This document shows, one piece after another, positions 16,715-25,129 of a stretch of 64,000 nucleotides of DNA (position 1 is the first letter of the stretch; each line of letters begins with the position of its first letter). Source of the DNA: Geothrix fermentans DSM 14018 (GTDB lineage Bacteria; Acidobacteriota; Holophagae; Holophagales; Holophagaceae); the NCBI RefSeq assembly GCF_000428885.1, contig NZ_AUAU01000006.1, positions 1-64,000 of the forward strand, given 5' to 3'. The notes beneath the pieces are model-generated. The model ran no database searches. It had not been told where the DNA came from and worked only from the letters and a program-made list of their open reading frames with translations. Both the position numbers and the translations under genes were made by a program.

Positions 16715-16785
16715 TCACCACCAAGGCACCAAGACACCAAGGAAAGAAGGAAGCCGTTCTTGGTGTCTTGGTGCCTTGGTGGTGA
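16715..16785. repeat. Intergenic palindromic element, CACCAAGG family (copy 2)
   Basis: A perfect 27-bp inverted repeat (16715-16741 and 16759-16785) with a 17-base loop, each arm made of CACCAAGG, CACCAAGA and CACCAAG words. It lies 28 bases after the stop of the amino-acid permease gene. The first 19 bases of each arm are identical to copy 1 at 6638-6723. Confidence 0.92.
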
Positions 16786-16813
16786 GTCTTTGCTTCTTGA
16801 GCCTCGGAGCGGC

Positions 16814-18322
16814 TCAGGCGCCCTGTTGGCGCATGACGCTGTGCTTCTTGCCGTAGAGGAAGTAGATGACGAAGCCGAGGGCCAGCCAGGCGATGAGGCG
16901 CCACCAGTTGGCCGTGGGCAGGGAGAACATCAGCAGCAGGCAGCTGAGGACGCCCATGACGGGCACGAAGGGCACCCAGGGGCAGCGGAAGGGCCGCTCG
17001 GCCTCGGGGTGCTTCTTGCGCATGATGAGCACGGCCGCGCAGACGATGACGAAGGCCAGCAGGGTGCCGATGTTGGCCAGGTGCAGCAGGGCGTCGATGG
17101 GCAGGAAGCCCGCCAGCGTGCCCACGAAGACGCCGATGAGGATGGTGGACTTCCAGGGCGTGCGGAACTTCGGGTGCACGTCGCCGAAGGTGGCCTTGGG
17201 GAGCAGGCCGTCCCGGGCCATGGCCAGGAACACACGCGGGCCGCTGAGCATCATCACCAACAGCACCGAGGTGATGCCGGCGACGCCCGCGGTGGCGATG
17301 ATGCCCTCGGCCCAGCCCATGCCCTTCTGCCTGAAGGCGATGGAGACCGGCGCGTTGATGTCGAGCTGGTCGTACTTCACCATGCCCGTCAGCACGGCCA
17401 CCACGGCGATGTAGAGCACCGTGCAGAGGATCAGCGAGACCACGATGCCGATGGGCACGTCGCGCTGGGGGTTCTTGGCCTCCTCGGTGTGGGTGGAGAC
17501 GGAGTCGAAGCCGATGTAGGCGAAGAAGATGATGGCCGCGCCCGCCAGGGTCCCCAGCGGGGCTCCCGCAGGATCCGTCTGGCCTGCCACGTGGTGGCCG
17601 AAGAAGCTGAGGCCGGTCCAGCCGTAGGGCGCGAAGGGATGCCAGTTGGCCGTGTTGATGAAGAAGACACCCACGCCGATGACGAAGAGCACGGCGGCCA
17701 CCTTGATGGCTACCATGGCGGCGTTGAAGTTGGCGCTCTCGTGGATGCCCTTCACCAGCACCGCCGTGACGATGGCCACGATGATGAGGGCCGGCAGGTT
17801 CATCACGGCGCCCGTGGAGGCGAAGTGGCCCGTGGCCGAGTCGTACTTCCAGGGGCTCTCGCTCAGCAGCTTGGGGATGTGGATGCCGACCTTGCTGATG
17901 GCGCTCTGGAAGTAGGCGGACCAGCCCGTGGCCACGGCGGCGCTGGACACGCCGTACTCGAGGATGAGGTCCCAGCCGATGATCCAGGCGAACAGCTCGC
18001 CCAGGGTGGCGTAGGCGTAGGTGTAGGCCGACCCCGCCACGGGCACCATGGAGGCGAACTCGGCGTAGCACAGCGCGGCGAAGATGCAGGTGATCCCCGC
18101 CACCACGTAGGAGAGCATCAGCGAGGGGCCCGCGATGTTGTGGGCGGCGGCGCCGGTGGCCACGAAGATGCCCGCGCCGATGATGGCGCCCACGCCCAGC
18201 GCCGTGAGTTGCACGGGGCCGAGGATGCGGCGGAGGCGGTTCTCGCCCCGGGCTTCCTCGAGCAGGAGGGCCAGGGGTTTGCGGGCGAAGATCTGGGAGG
18301 CGGGACGCGGGTCGTTCGACAT
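16814..18322 (-). CDS. Amino-acid permease of the APC superfamily (CAT/YfnA-like)
   Basis: 502 residues from ATG 18322; the extension to 18436 is not conserved. Twelve or more transmembrane helices. The first unwound helix carries GVGAIIGAGIFVATGAAAHNIAGP, the substrate-binding GxG motif of the family, and FAYIGFDSVSTHTEEAKNPQRD marks the sixth helix region. A short cytoplasmic N-terminus of about 35 residues precedes it. Cationic or neutral amino acid uptake by proton symport or exchange is typical; the specific substrate is not determinable. Confidence 0.92.
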   Translation of the reverse strand: MSNDPRPASQIFARKPLALLLEEARGENRLRRILGPVQLTALGVGAIIGAGIFVATGAAAHNIAGPSLMLSYVVAGITCIFAALCYAEFASMVPVAGSAYTYAYATLGELFAWIIGWDLILEYGVSSAAVATGWSAYFQSAISKVGIHIPKLLSESPWKYDSATGHFASTGAVMNLPALIIVAIVTAVLVKGIHESANFNAAMVAIKVAAVLFVIGVGVFFINTANWHPFAPYGWTGLSFFGHHVAGQTDPAGAPLGTLAGAAIIFFAYIGFDSVSTHTEEAKNPQRDVPIGIVVSLILCTVLYIAVVAVLTGMVKYDQLDINAPVSIAFRQKGMGWAEGIIATAGVAGITSVLLVMMLSGPRVFLAMARDGLLPKATFGDVHPKFRTPWKSTILIGVFVGTLAGFLPIDALLHLANIGTLLAFVIVCAAVLIMRKKHPEAERPFRCPWVPFVPVMGVLSCLLLMFSLPTANWWRLIAWLALGFVIYFLYGKKHSVMRQQGA

Positions 18323-18434
18323 GAACAAGACTCCATGCAGTCCGGGAACGGGGACCCGGAAGGGGATTCCAGGGGATGGCGGGCCAGGGGCTTCCGGCGA
18401 TGCTACCACCAGGGACGGCTGGCTATGATTCCCC

Positions 18435-19139
18435 ATGCTTCCGGCCGACCTCCTCCCCCGCCTCCGGGCGATCCGCGGGGACCTGCTGCCCTGCAGGGGC
18501 TGCCTGGGCCCCGTGGGCGAGGGGGCCCAGGCCGGGCTCTGCGCCCGCTGCTGGGAGGGCCTGCGGCCGCTCCAGGAGGGTCGCTGCCCCCGCTGCGCGC
18601 TGACGCATGCGGAGGAAGCCTGCCCCGAGGCCGTCGCCTGGGAGCGGGGGGATGCCCTCTGGGACTACCACGGCGGCCGGCCGCCCCTGGGGGCCCTGCT
18701 GGTGCCGGGCATCAAGCGGGGGGAGACCGGATGGCGGACGGCCCTCCTGGGCCGTCTGGCCCAGGCGCCCCTTCCGGAGTGGGCCCTGGAAGCGGACTGC
18801 GTGACCGCCGCCCCCAGCGCCCTCCCGCGCCGCCTGCTGCGGGGCTTCGACCTGGCTGCCGAGGCCGGCCGGGTGGTGGCAGGCCGGATCGAGCGCCCCT
18901 TCGCGCCCCTGCTGGCCAAGGACTGGCGCAGCGGCCGCCAGGCCTCCCGCACGGAGAGCGCCCGCCGCCGCCTGCCCCGGACGGCCATCGGTCTCCGCCG
19001 GGGCGCCCGGCCCGGGGGGATCGTGCTGCTGGTGGATGATGTCTGGACCACCGGCACCACCCTCCTCCGCTGCGCCCAGGCCCTGAAGGAGGGCGGAGCG
19101 GAGGAGGTTCGGGTGCTGGCGCTGTTCAGGGCGTTGTAG
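18435..19139 (+). CDS. comF: ComF family phosphoribosyltransferase-like protein
   Basis: 234 residues. N-terminal four-cysteine zinc site CRGC-x15-CARC with a second pair CPRC and C near residues 19-65. C-terminal PRTase domain with VLLVDDVWTTGTTLLRC, the PRPP-binding loop. ComF proteins are required for uptake or processing of transforming DNA in naturally competent bacteria and contact PriA; many non-competent species also keep one. Whether this organism is competent is not shown here, but the nearby integron makes it relevant. Confidence 0.93.
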   Translation: MLPADLLPRLRAIRGDLLPCRGCLGPVGEGAQAGLCARCWEGLRPLQEGRCPRCALTHAEEACPEAVAWERGDALWDYHGGRPPLGALLVPGIKRGETGWRTALLGRLAQAPLPEWALEADCVTAAPSALPRRLLRGFDLAAEAGRVVAGRIERPFAPLLAKDWRSGRQASRTESARRRLPRTAIGLRRGARPGGIVLLVDDVWTTGTTLLRCAQALKEGGAEEVRVLALFRAL

Positions 19140-19162
19140 CTGTAGCTGTTGGCTATCAGCTG

Positions 19163-20269
19163 TCAGCGGCTGGTGGGCGGCAGGGGCTGGCGCGTGGGGA
19201 CCTGGCCCTGGGCGGCGCGCAGGTACGAGGCGGGCCAGGAGATCTCGGCTCCCAGGGCCTGGGCGGCGTGCAGGGGCCAGCGGGGGTCGCGCAGCAGCTC
19301 GCGGCCCAGGAGCACCAGGTCCGCCGATCCCTGCGCCAGGATCTGCTCGGCCTGCTCGGCCCCGGTGATGAGGCCCACGGCGCCCGTGGGGAGGCCGGCC
19401 TCGGCCCGGATGCGGGCCGCGAAGGGCACCTGGTAGCCGGGGCCCAGGGGGATCTGGGCCCGGGGCACCAGGCCGCCGGAGGAACAGTCCACCAGATCCA
19501 CGCCCAGGGCCCCGAGCTCCTTGGCCAGCGCCACGGACTCATCGGGGGTCCACCCTCCCTCCATCCAATCCGAGGCGGAGATCCTGACGAGGAGGGGCAG
19601 GTCCTCGGGCAGGATGTTGCGCAGGGCGCCCACCACCTCGCGGACCAGGCGCGTGCGGTTCTCGAAGGACCCGCCGTAGGCATCGGCGCGGTGGTTCGAC
19701 AGGGGCGACAGGAACTGGTGCAGCAGGTACCCGTGGGCGGCGTGGACCTCGATGACGCGGAAGCCCGCGGCCACGGCACGGCGGGCCGCGTCCATGAAGG
19801 CCTCGATGACCGCCAGGATTCCGGGCTCATCCAGGGCCGTGGGCACGGTCCAGCCCTCGTCGAAGGGCAGGGCGCTGGGGGCCACGGGCGTCCAGCCGCC
19901 CGCGGCAAGGGGGATGCTGCCGCCGCCCTTCCAGGGCGCCGGGTTCGAGGCCTTGCGGCCGGCGTGGGCCAGCTGGATCCCGGGCACGGCGCCCTGGGAG
20001 GCGATGAAGTGCGCGATGCGGGCCAGGGCCTTGGCCTGGGCCTCGTTCCAGAGGCCCAGGTCATCCGGGCTGATGCGGCCCTCCGGAACCACCGCCGTGG
20101 CCTCCGTAATCACCAGCCCCGCGCCGCCCTGGGCCAGGCCGCCCAGGTGGACCAGGTGCCAGTCGTTGGCCAGCCCGTCCGTGGCCTGGTACTGGCACAT
20201 GGGCGAGACCGCGATGCGGTTGGGCAGCGTGAGGCCGCGGAGGGGGAGGGGTTGGAAGAGGTGGGTCAT
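19163..20269 (-). CDS. NADH:flavin oxidoreductase, Old Yellow Enzyme family (YqjM-like)
   Basis: 368 residues from ATG 20269. FMN TIM barrel with LFQPLPLRGLTLPNRIAVSPMCQYQATDG at the N-terminus (Cys of the YqjM subclass), QLAHAGRKAS, GFRVIEVHAAHGYLLHQFLSP, NRTRLVREVV and VRISASDWMEGG. It reduces activated alkenes such as enones using NAD(P)H. Physiological substrate unknown; YqjM-type enzymes respond to electrophile and oxidative stress. Divergent from the ERCC4-type gene. Confidence 0.94.
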   Translation of the reverse strand: MTHLFQPLPLRGLTLPNRIAVSPMCQYQATDGLANDWHLVHLGGLAQGGAGLVITEATAVVPEGRISPDDLGLWNEAQAKALARIAHFIASQGAVPGIQLAHAGRKASNPAPWKGGGSIPLAAGGWTPVAPSALPFDEGWTVPTALDEPGILAVIEAFMDAARRAVAAGFRVIEVHAAHGYLLHQFLSPLSNHRADAYGGSFENRTRLVREVVGALRNILPEDLPLLVRISASDWMEGGWTPDESVALAKELGALGVDLVDCSSGGLVPRAQIPLGPGYQVPFAARIRAEAGLPTGAVGLITGAEQAEQILAQGSADLVLLGRELLRDPRWPLHAAQALGAEISWPASYLRAAQGQVPTRQPLPPTSR

Positions 20270-20282
20270 GGCGGCACTCGGG

Positions 20283-20316
20283 TCGGAATGGGGCTCCTGC
20301 CCCATTCCGAGTAGGG
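20283..20316 (-). repeat. CCCTACTCG-hairpin motif (copy 2)
   Basis: On the minus strand CCCTACTCGGAATGGGGC folds with AGCCCCATTCCGA: a 12-bp stem (20283-20294, 20299-20310) with a 4-base loop. It lies between the divergent starts of the flavin oxidoreductase and ERCC4-type genes, so it is not a simple 3' terminator. No T-tract. Confidence 0.6.
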
Positions 20317-20334
20317 TAGGGCGCAGGGTGGGTC

Positions 20335-20739
20335 ATGGGCGAGGCAATTCGGATCTGGGTGGATGACCGGGAGAGTCGTTCCTCGGATCTCGGGAGAAGG
20401 CTTTCCGAGGTGGAGGGTGTGTCGGTGGTCGTGAAGCGGCTGCGGACGGGGGACTACCTCATCGAAGGCAAGGTGGTCCTGGAGCGGAAGCGGGTGCGGG
20501 ATTTCCTTGAGAGTCTCAAGGAGGGCCGCCTGTTCGCCCAGGCGAGCATGCACATCCTGACCGGCATCCCGAAGGTCGGTCCCACCCGGGCGCGGCGGAT
20601 GCTCGAGCATTTCGGTTCCATCGAGGCCATCGTGACAGCGACCCCGGAGGTCCTGGCCGCTGTGGAAGGCATCGGGCGCCGGACGGCCCAGCACATCCAC
20701 TGGGCCGTCCACGAATCACCCGAGCCGTACCGCGCCTGA
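20335..20739 (+). CDS. Shortened ERCC4-type nuclease with helix-hairpin-helix domain
   Basis: 134 residues. The first 65 carry the ERCC4/XPF active-site motifs: VDDRES (residues 9-14), GDYLIEGKVVLERKRVRDF with GDY and ERK, and GRLFAQA. The last 60 form a tandem helix-hairpin-helix domain, ILTGIPKVGPTRARRMLEHFG and AAVEGIGRRTAQHI. Related bacterial proteins as I know them have roughly 80-100 residues between these parts (the second half of the nuclease fold); here LFAQA joins directly to SMHILTGIPK in frame. It may be a minimal nuclease, an inactive DNA-binding remnant, or an in-frame deletion. Confidence 0.8.
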   Translation: MGEAIRIWVDDRESRSSDLGRRLSEVEGVSVVVKRLRTGDYLIEGKVVLERKRVRDFLESLKEGRLFAQASMHILTGIPKVGPTRARRMLEHFGSIEAIVTATPEVLAAVEGIGRRTAQHIHWAVHESPEPYRA

Positions 20740-20746
20740 TCCTTAT

Positions 20747-20774
20747 CCCTACTCGGAACGCGCAGCATTCCGAG
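20747..20774 (+). repeat. CCCTACTCG-hairpin motif (copy 3)
   Basis: CCCTACTCGGAACGCGCAGCATTCCGAG, a 7-bp stem (CTCGGAA with TTCCGAG) around a CGCGCAGCA loop region, between the convergent ERCC4-type and cyclic-diphosphoglycerate genes. Shares flanks and CGCAGC centre with copy 1. Confidence 0.55.
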
Positions 20775-20784
20775 CCCGTCCAGG

Positions 20785-22104
20785 CTACATCCCCAGGACC
20801 TTCCGCACCTCGGCCTCCAGCACCCCCTCCCGGATCTCCGCCAGGTCGTAGCGGACGCGGGTCATGGGCTTGGTGACCTTGAGGACGCGGGTGAGGTCGA
20901 TGGGGGTGCCGCTGAGGACCACGTCGCAGGGGGTGGCCTCGATGGTGGCCTCCAGGTCCTTCACCTGCTGGTCGCCGTAGCCCATGGCGGGCAGGATGCC
21001 CTGGGCGTTGGGGTACTTGCGGTAGGTGGCGGCGATGGAGGCCACGGCGTAGGGTGTGGGGTCCACGATCTCGTGGGCGCCCACGGCCTTGGCGGCCACC
21101 ACGCCGGCGCCGTAGGTCATGGAGCCGTGGGTGAGCGTGGGCCCGTCCTCGATGACGAGGGCGCGCTTGCCCTTCACCCACTCGGGCTTGTCGCAGGTGA
21201 CGGGGCTGTTCGCGCGGATGATGCGGGCCTTGGGGTTCACCCGGGCGGCGTTGTCCTCGATGGCCTTGATGTCGGCCTCCTTGGCGCTGTCGCACTTGTT
21301 GATGAGGATGATGTCGGCCATGCGGAAGTTGGCCTCGCCCGGATGGTAGGCCATCTCGTGACCGGAGCGCAGGGGATCGGCCACGCAGAGGTGCAGGTCG
21401 CTCTTGTAGAAGGGCAGGTCGTTGTTGCCGCCGTCCCAGAGGATGACGTCGGCCTCCTGCTCGGCGCTGCGGATGATCTGCTCGTAGTCCACGCCGGCGT
21501 AGACGATGAAGCCGTTGTCGATGTGCGGCTCGTACTCCTCGCGCTCCTCGATGGTGCACTCGTGCTTGTCCAGGTCGCTGTAGTCCGCGAAGCGCTGGCA
21601 GGCCTGCTTCGCCAGGTCGCCGTAGGGCATGGGGTGGCGGATGGCCACGACCTTCTTGCCGAGCTTCTTCAGGATGTTGCTGATGTAGCGGGTGGTCTGG
21701 CTCTTGCCCGCGCCCGTGCGCACGGCCGTGATGCCGATGACGGGCCTGGTGGAGCGGATCATGGTCTTGTCCGCCCCCAGCAGTTCGAAGTCGCAGCCGT
21801 TCGCGATGCACAGGCTGGCCAGGTGCATGACCGTGGCGTGGGTGACGTCGGAATACGAGAAGACGGCCACCTCCACCTTCTCGCGGTGGATGAGGTCCAC
21901 CAGCTCCGATTCGTCGAAGATGGGGATGCCCTCGGGGTAGAGCTTCCCGGCGAGGACGGCCGGGTAGCGGCGGCCCTCGATGCCGGGGATCTGGGTGGCG
22001 GTGAAGGCCACCACCTGGTACGCGGGGTTGTCCCGGTACACGGTGTTGAAGTTGTGGAAGTCGCGTCCCGCGGCTCCCAGGATCACCACGCGTCGGATCG
22101 GCAT
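20785..22104 (-). CDS. Cyclic 2,3-diphosphoglycerate synthetase family GTPase-like protein
   Basis: 439 residues from ATG 22104; sequence before MPIRRVVILGAAGRDFHNFN is not conserved. An N-terminal Rossmann-like part (GAAGRDFHNFN, VVAFTATQIPGIEGRRYP) is followed by a P-loop NTPase core: GITAVRTGAGKSQTTR near 135, DVILWDGGNND, and ILINKCDSA, an NKxD-like base-specificity motif. The family includes the archaeal enzyme that closes 2,3-diphosphoglycerate to the cyclic form, but most bacterial members are uncharacterised. A GTP/ATP-dependent ligase or metallochaperone-like role is also possible. Confidence 0.85.
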   Translation of the reverse strand: MPIRRVVILGAAGRDFHNFNTVYRDNPAYQVVAFTATQIPGIEGRRYPAVLAGKLYPEGIPIFDESELVDLIHREKVEVAVFSYSDVTHATVMHLASLCIANGCDFELLGADKTMIRSTRPVIGITAVRTGAGKSQTTRYISNILKKLGKKVVAIRHPMPYGDLAKQACQRFADYSDLDKHECTIEEREEYEPHIDNGFIVYAGVDYEQIIRSAEQEADVILWDGGNNDLPFYKSDLHLCVADPLRSGHEMAYHPGEANFRMADIILINKCDSAKEADIKAIEDNAARVNPKARIIRANSPVTCDKPEWVKGKRALVIEDGPTLTHGSMTYGAGVVAAKAVGAHEIVDPTPYAVASIAATYRKYPNAQGILPAMGYGDQQVKDLEATIEATPCDVVLSGTPIDLTRVLKVTKPMTRVRYDLAEIREGVLEAEVRKVLGM

Positions 22105-22258
22105 GGTCCTATGCCTTTCGGTCCAGCGATGCGCCGACACGCTCGGGGGTGGCAGTCCTGGCGGCACCGCGACCCAGGGAGGATAGCCGTCCTCGCGGGT
22201 CCGTGAGAACCGGGAAGTGGCTTGAATCACACCACCGGGTCGGGACTATGCTTCTTCC

Positions 22259-25129
22259 ATGCCCATTCCAGCCTCCCTCTCGGCCTTCCTCCGCCGGTGG
22301 CGCAGGACGCTCCTGGCGCTGGCGGCCCTTTACGGGCTCTGGATCCTGGCGGGCTTCTTCCTCGTTCCGGCCCTGGCCAGGCCCCGCCTCGAGCGCGAGG
22401 TTTCGGCCGCCCTGAAGCGCCCCGCCACCGTGGCGAAGGTGCGCTTCAACCCCTTCACCTTCGGCGCCACGGTCGAAGGGCTGCGCGTGGCCGAGCGGGG
22501 CGGCGGCGACTGGATCACCCTCCGGCGCCTCTACGTGAACCCCGATGTGCTGCGCCTCCTGCGCCGCACCGTGGGCTTCTCCCTCATCGAGGTGGATGGC
22601 CTCACGGTCCGCGCGGCCCTGGATCCCGAGGGGCGCCTCAACTTCCAGGACCTCCTGGAAGAGGACAAGACCGCTCCCGCCCAGGAGGCCGCGCCCTCGG
22701 CCTGGGTCCTGGACGTCCGCCGCTTCCAGCTGCAGGAGGGTCGGGTGGAGTTCACGGACCGCTCGGCGGGCTCGCCCTTCCACACCGTGCTGGGCCCCAT
22801 CGCCTTCAGGCTGGAGAGCCTGCGGACGGAGGTGGGCCACCGCAGCGGCGTGGCCCTGGAGGCCTGGACCGAGGCCAAGGAGCATGTGGCCTGGAAGGGC
22901 GACCTGGGCTTCCAGCCCTTCGCCTCCAAGGGGACCCTGCTGGTGGAGAACCTCTCGCTGCCCAAGTACCGGCCCTACGAGCAGGAGCAGGTGTCCAGCG
23001 AGATCCGCAGCGGCACGGGCGCGGCCCGGGCCCAGTACCGGTTCGAGTGGTCCAAGGCCCGCCACCTGCTGGAGCTGTCAGGTCTGGAGCTGAGCGTGAA
23101 GGACCTGAAGGTGGCCGAGCGCGGGGCGGCCGAGCCCGCCATCGAGCTGCCCACCCTCGATCTCAAGGATGGAAAGGCGGACCTGCTGGTGCCGTCGGTG
23201 GAGCTGGGTTCCATCACGGCGGAGCAGGGCGTGGTCCGCGTCCAGGCCGCCAAGGACGGGGCCCTGAACCTGGCACGGCTCTTCGCGCCGCCCAGGCCCA
23301 AGGAGAAGAAGCCCGACGAGAAGCCCCTCCAGCTCCTGGTCCGGAACCTGGACCTGCGGGGCTTCCGCCTGGGCTGGGAGGACCTGGGCCCGGCCCGCCC
23401 CGTGAAGGTGGAGGCCACGGACGTGAACCTGCACTGGAAGGACCTGAGCCTGGATCCCAAGGCCTCCAGCCAGGCCTCCCTGGACCTGAAGCTGGGGACC
23501 GGCTCGCTGAAGGTCGAGGGCAGCCTGGCCCCCCTCCGGGCCACGGGCGACCTCCAGCTGAAGGCGGAGGGGCTGGAGCTGGCCCCCTGGGACCCCTACC
23601 TGGACACGGCCCTGGACCTGCGCCTCGCCTCGGGCAAGCTGGGGGCCGACGGCCGCATGCGCTTCGCCTTCGAGGGGCGGAGGACCGATGGCGTCACCTA
23701 CCGGGGCGCCGCCTCGGTACTGGGGCTGGAGGCCCGGGACGCGGCCCTCAACGAGCCCTTCGTGCGCTGGAAGGCCCTGCGCCTGACCGGGGCGGACATC
23801 CGCACGGCGCCGATGACCGTGGCCGTCCAGGCCGTGGACTGGACCGAGCCCGAGGGCCGCCTGGTCATGCAGCCCGACGGCAGTACCAACGTGGCCCGGG
23901 CCCTGCGCCTGGCGGCCGAGGGCAAGCCCCCGGCCGTCACGGCCGCCGCAGTGCCGGCCACCCCCGCCGCCGCGCCGGACCTGGCCATCGAGAAGCTGGC
24001 CATCGCCGGCGGCCGCCTCAGCTTCATCGACCGCTCCGTGCAGCCCAATGCGGCCCTGGTGCTGAGCGATCTCGAAGGCAGCTACCTGGGCCTCTCCGGG
24101 CGCCCCGACGCCGTCTCGAAGGTGGACTTCAAGGGCCGGGCCGGCGGCCTGGCGCCCATCACCATCACGGGCCACGCCATGCCCCTTCGCCACGACCTGG
24201 ACACGGACGTGGCCCTGAAGATCCAGGGCGCGGACCTCACGGACTTCACCCCCTACACGGGCAAGTACCTGGGCTACACCGTGCAGAAGGGCAAGCTGGA
24301 CGTGGATGCCCGCCTGCGCATCGACCACCGCAACCTGAAGTCCGAGAACGCCGTGAAGATGGACCAGTTCTACCTGGGCGACAAGGTGCAGAGCCCCGAC
24401 GCCACCCACCTGCCCGTGAAGCTGGGCCTGGCCATCCTGCGGGACCGCAGGGGTGTCATCGCCTTCGACCTGCCCATCGAGGGCAACCTCGACGATCCGG
24501 ACGTGAAGTACGGAAAGCTCGTGTGGAAGGCCATCTTCAACCTGCTGGGGAAGATCGCCACCTCACCCTTCACGCTGATCGGAAAGCTCTTCGGCGGCAG
24601 CGACACGGGCGACCTCAGCAGCCTGGCTTTCGCCCCGGGTGCAAGTTCCCTGGACGCTCCCGCCACGGCCAAGCTCCAGGCCCTGGCCAAGGCCCTGCAC
24701 GAGCGGCCTGAGCTGCGCCTGGAGGCCGAGGGGGCCGCGGACGAGGGCCAGGACGGGGGGGCCCTGCGCAAGGTGGCTCTGGAGGCCCTGCTGCGCCGCA
24801 CCCGGGCCCAGGAGCTCAAGACGGAAGAGGCCGCCCTGCCGCCCGCGGAGCGGGAACGGTGGATCAAGGCCGCCTACGAGGCCGCCTTCCCCGCGCCCAA
24901 GCCTGCGAAGGGTGAGAAGCCCGCGCCGCCTCCGCCCCCCGCGGAGATGGAGCAGCGCCTGCTGGGCGTCCAGAAGGTGGATCCCGCCGACCTCGCCCAA
25001 CTGGCGGACGCCCGGGCCAAGGGCGCCCTCGCCTGGCTCCTGGACACCGGTAAGGCCGACCCCGCCCGGATCTTCCAGGTCCGCACCGGCCAAGCCAAGG
25101 GCGCCGCCGTGGCGTTTACGCTGAAGTAG
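22259..25129 (+). CDS. DUF748 family AsmA-like envelope protein
   Basis: 956 residues. One N-terminal transmembrane anchor (about 17-38), then a very long periplasmic region with DUF748/AsmA-type features: LEREVSAALKRPATVAKVRFNPFTFGATVEGLRVAERGGG at the start and repeats of beta-rich segments (PVKVEATDVNLHWKDLSLDP, LVLSDLEGSYLGLSGRPDAV). The family end LGLAILRDRRGVIAFDLPIEGNLDDPDVKYGKLVWKAI is typical. AsmA/DUF748 proteins form hydrophobic grooves thought to carry phospholipids between membranes. The tail is rich in Ala/Pro/Lys (PKPAKGEKPAPPPPP). It overlaps the convergent acyltransferase by 14 bases. Confidence 0.9.
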   Translation: MPIPASLSAFLRRWRRTLLALAALYGLWILAGFFLVPALARPRLEREVSAALKRPATVAKVRFNPFTFGATVEGLRVAERGGGDWITLRRLYVNPDVLRLLRRTVGFSLIEVDGLTVRAALDPEGRLNFQDLLEEDKTAPAQEAAPSAWVLDVRRFQLQEGRVEFTDRSAGSPFHTVLGPIAFRLESLRTEVGHRSGVALEAWTEAKEHVAWKGDLGFQPFASKGTLLVENLSLPKYRPYEQEQVSSEIRSGTGAARAQYRFEWSKARHLLELSGLELSVKDLKVAERGAAEPAIELPTLDLKDGKADLLVPSVELGSITAEQGVVRVQAAKDGALNLARLFAPPRPKEKKPDEKPLQLLVRNLDLRGFRLGWEDLGPARPVKVEATDVNLHWKDLSLDPKASSQASLDLKLGTGSLKVEGSLAPLRATGDLQLKAEGLELAPWDPYLDTALDLRLASGKLGADGRMRFAFEGRRTDGVTYRGAASVLGLEARDAALNEPFVRWKALRLTGADIRTAPMTVAVQAVDWTEPEGRLVMQPDGSTNVARALRLAAEGKPPAVTAAAVPATPAAAPDLAIEKLAIAGGRLSFIDRSVQPNAALVLSDLEGSYLGLSGRPDAVSKVDFKGRAGGLAPITITGHAMPLRHDLDTDVALKIQGADLTDFTPYTGKYLGYTVQKGKLDVDARLRIDHRNLKSENAVKMDQFYLGDKVQSPDATHLPVKLGLAILRDRRGVIAFDLPIEGNLDDPDVKYGKLVWKAIFNLLGKIATSPFTLIGKLFGGSDTGDLSSLAFAPGASSLDAPATAKLQALAKALHERPELRLEAEGAADEGQDGGALRKVALEALLRRTRAQELKTEEAALPPAERERWIKAAYEAAFPAPKPAKGEKPAPPPPPAEMEQRLLGVQKVDPADLAQLADARAKGALAWLLDTGKADPARIFQVRTGQAKGAAVAFTLK

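Noticed and set aside
14185-16785. 866-residue open frame opposite the CNNM and membrane acyltransferase genes
   Set aside because: Spans two real minus genes and shows only shadow composition.
19140-19175. Second GCTATCAG palindrome behind comF
   Set aside because: Has CTATCAGCTGTCAGC words similar to 35016-35069 but no complementary arm, so no element is claimed.
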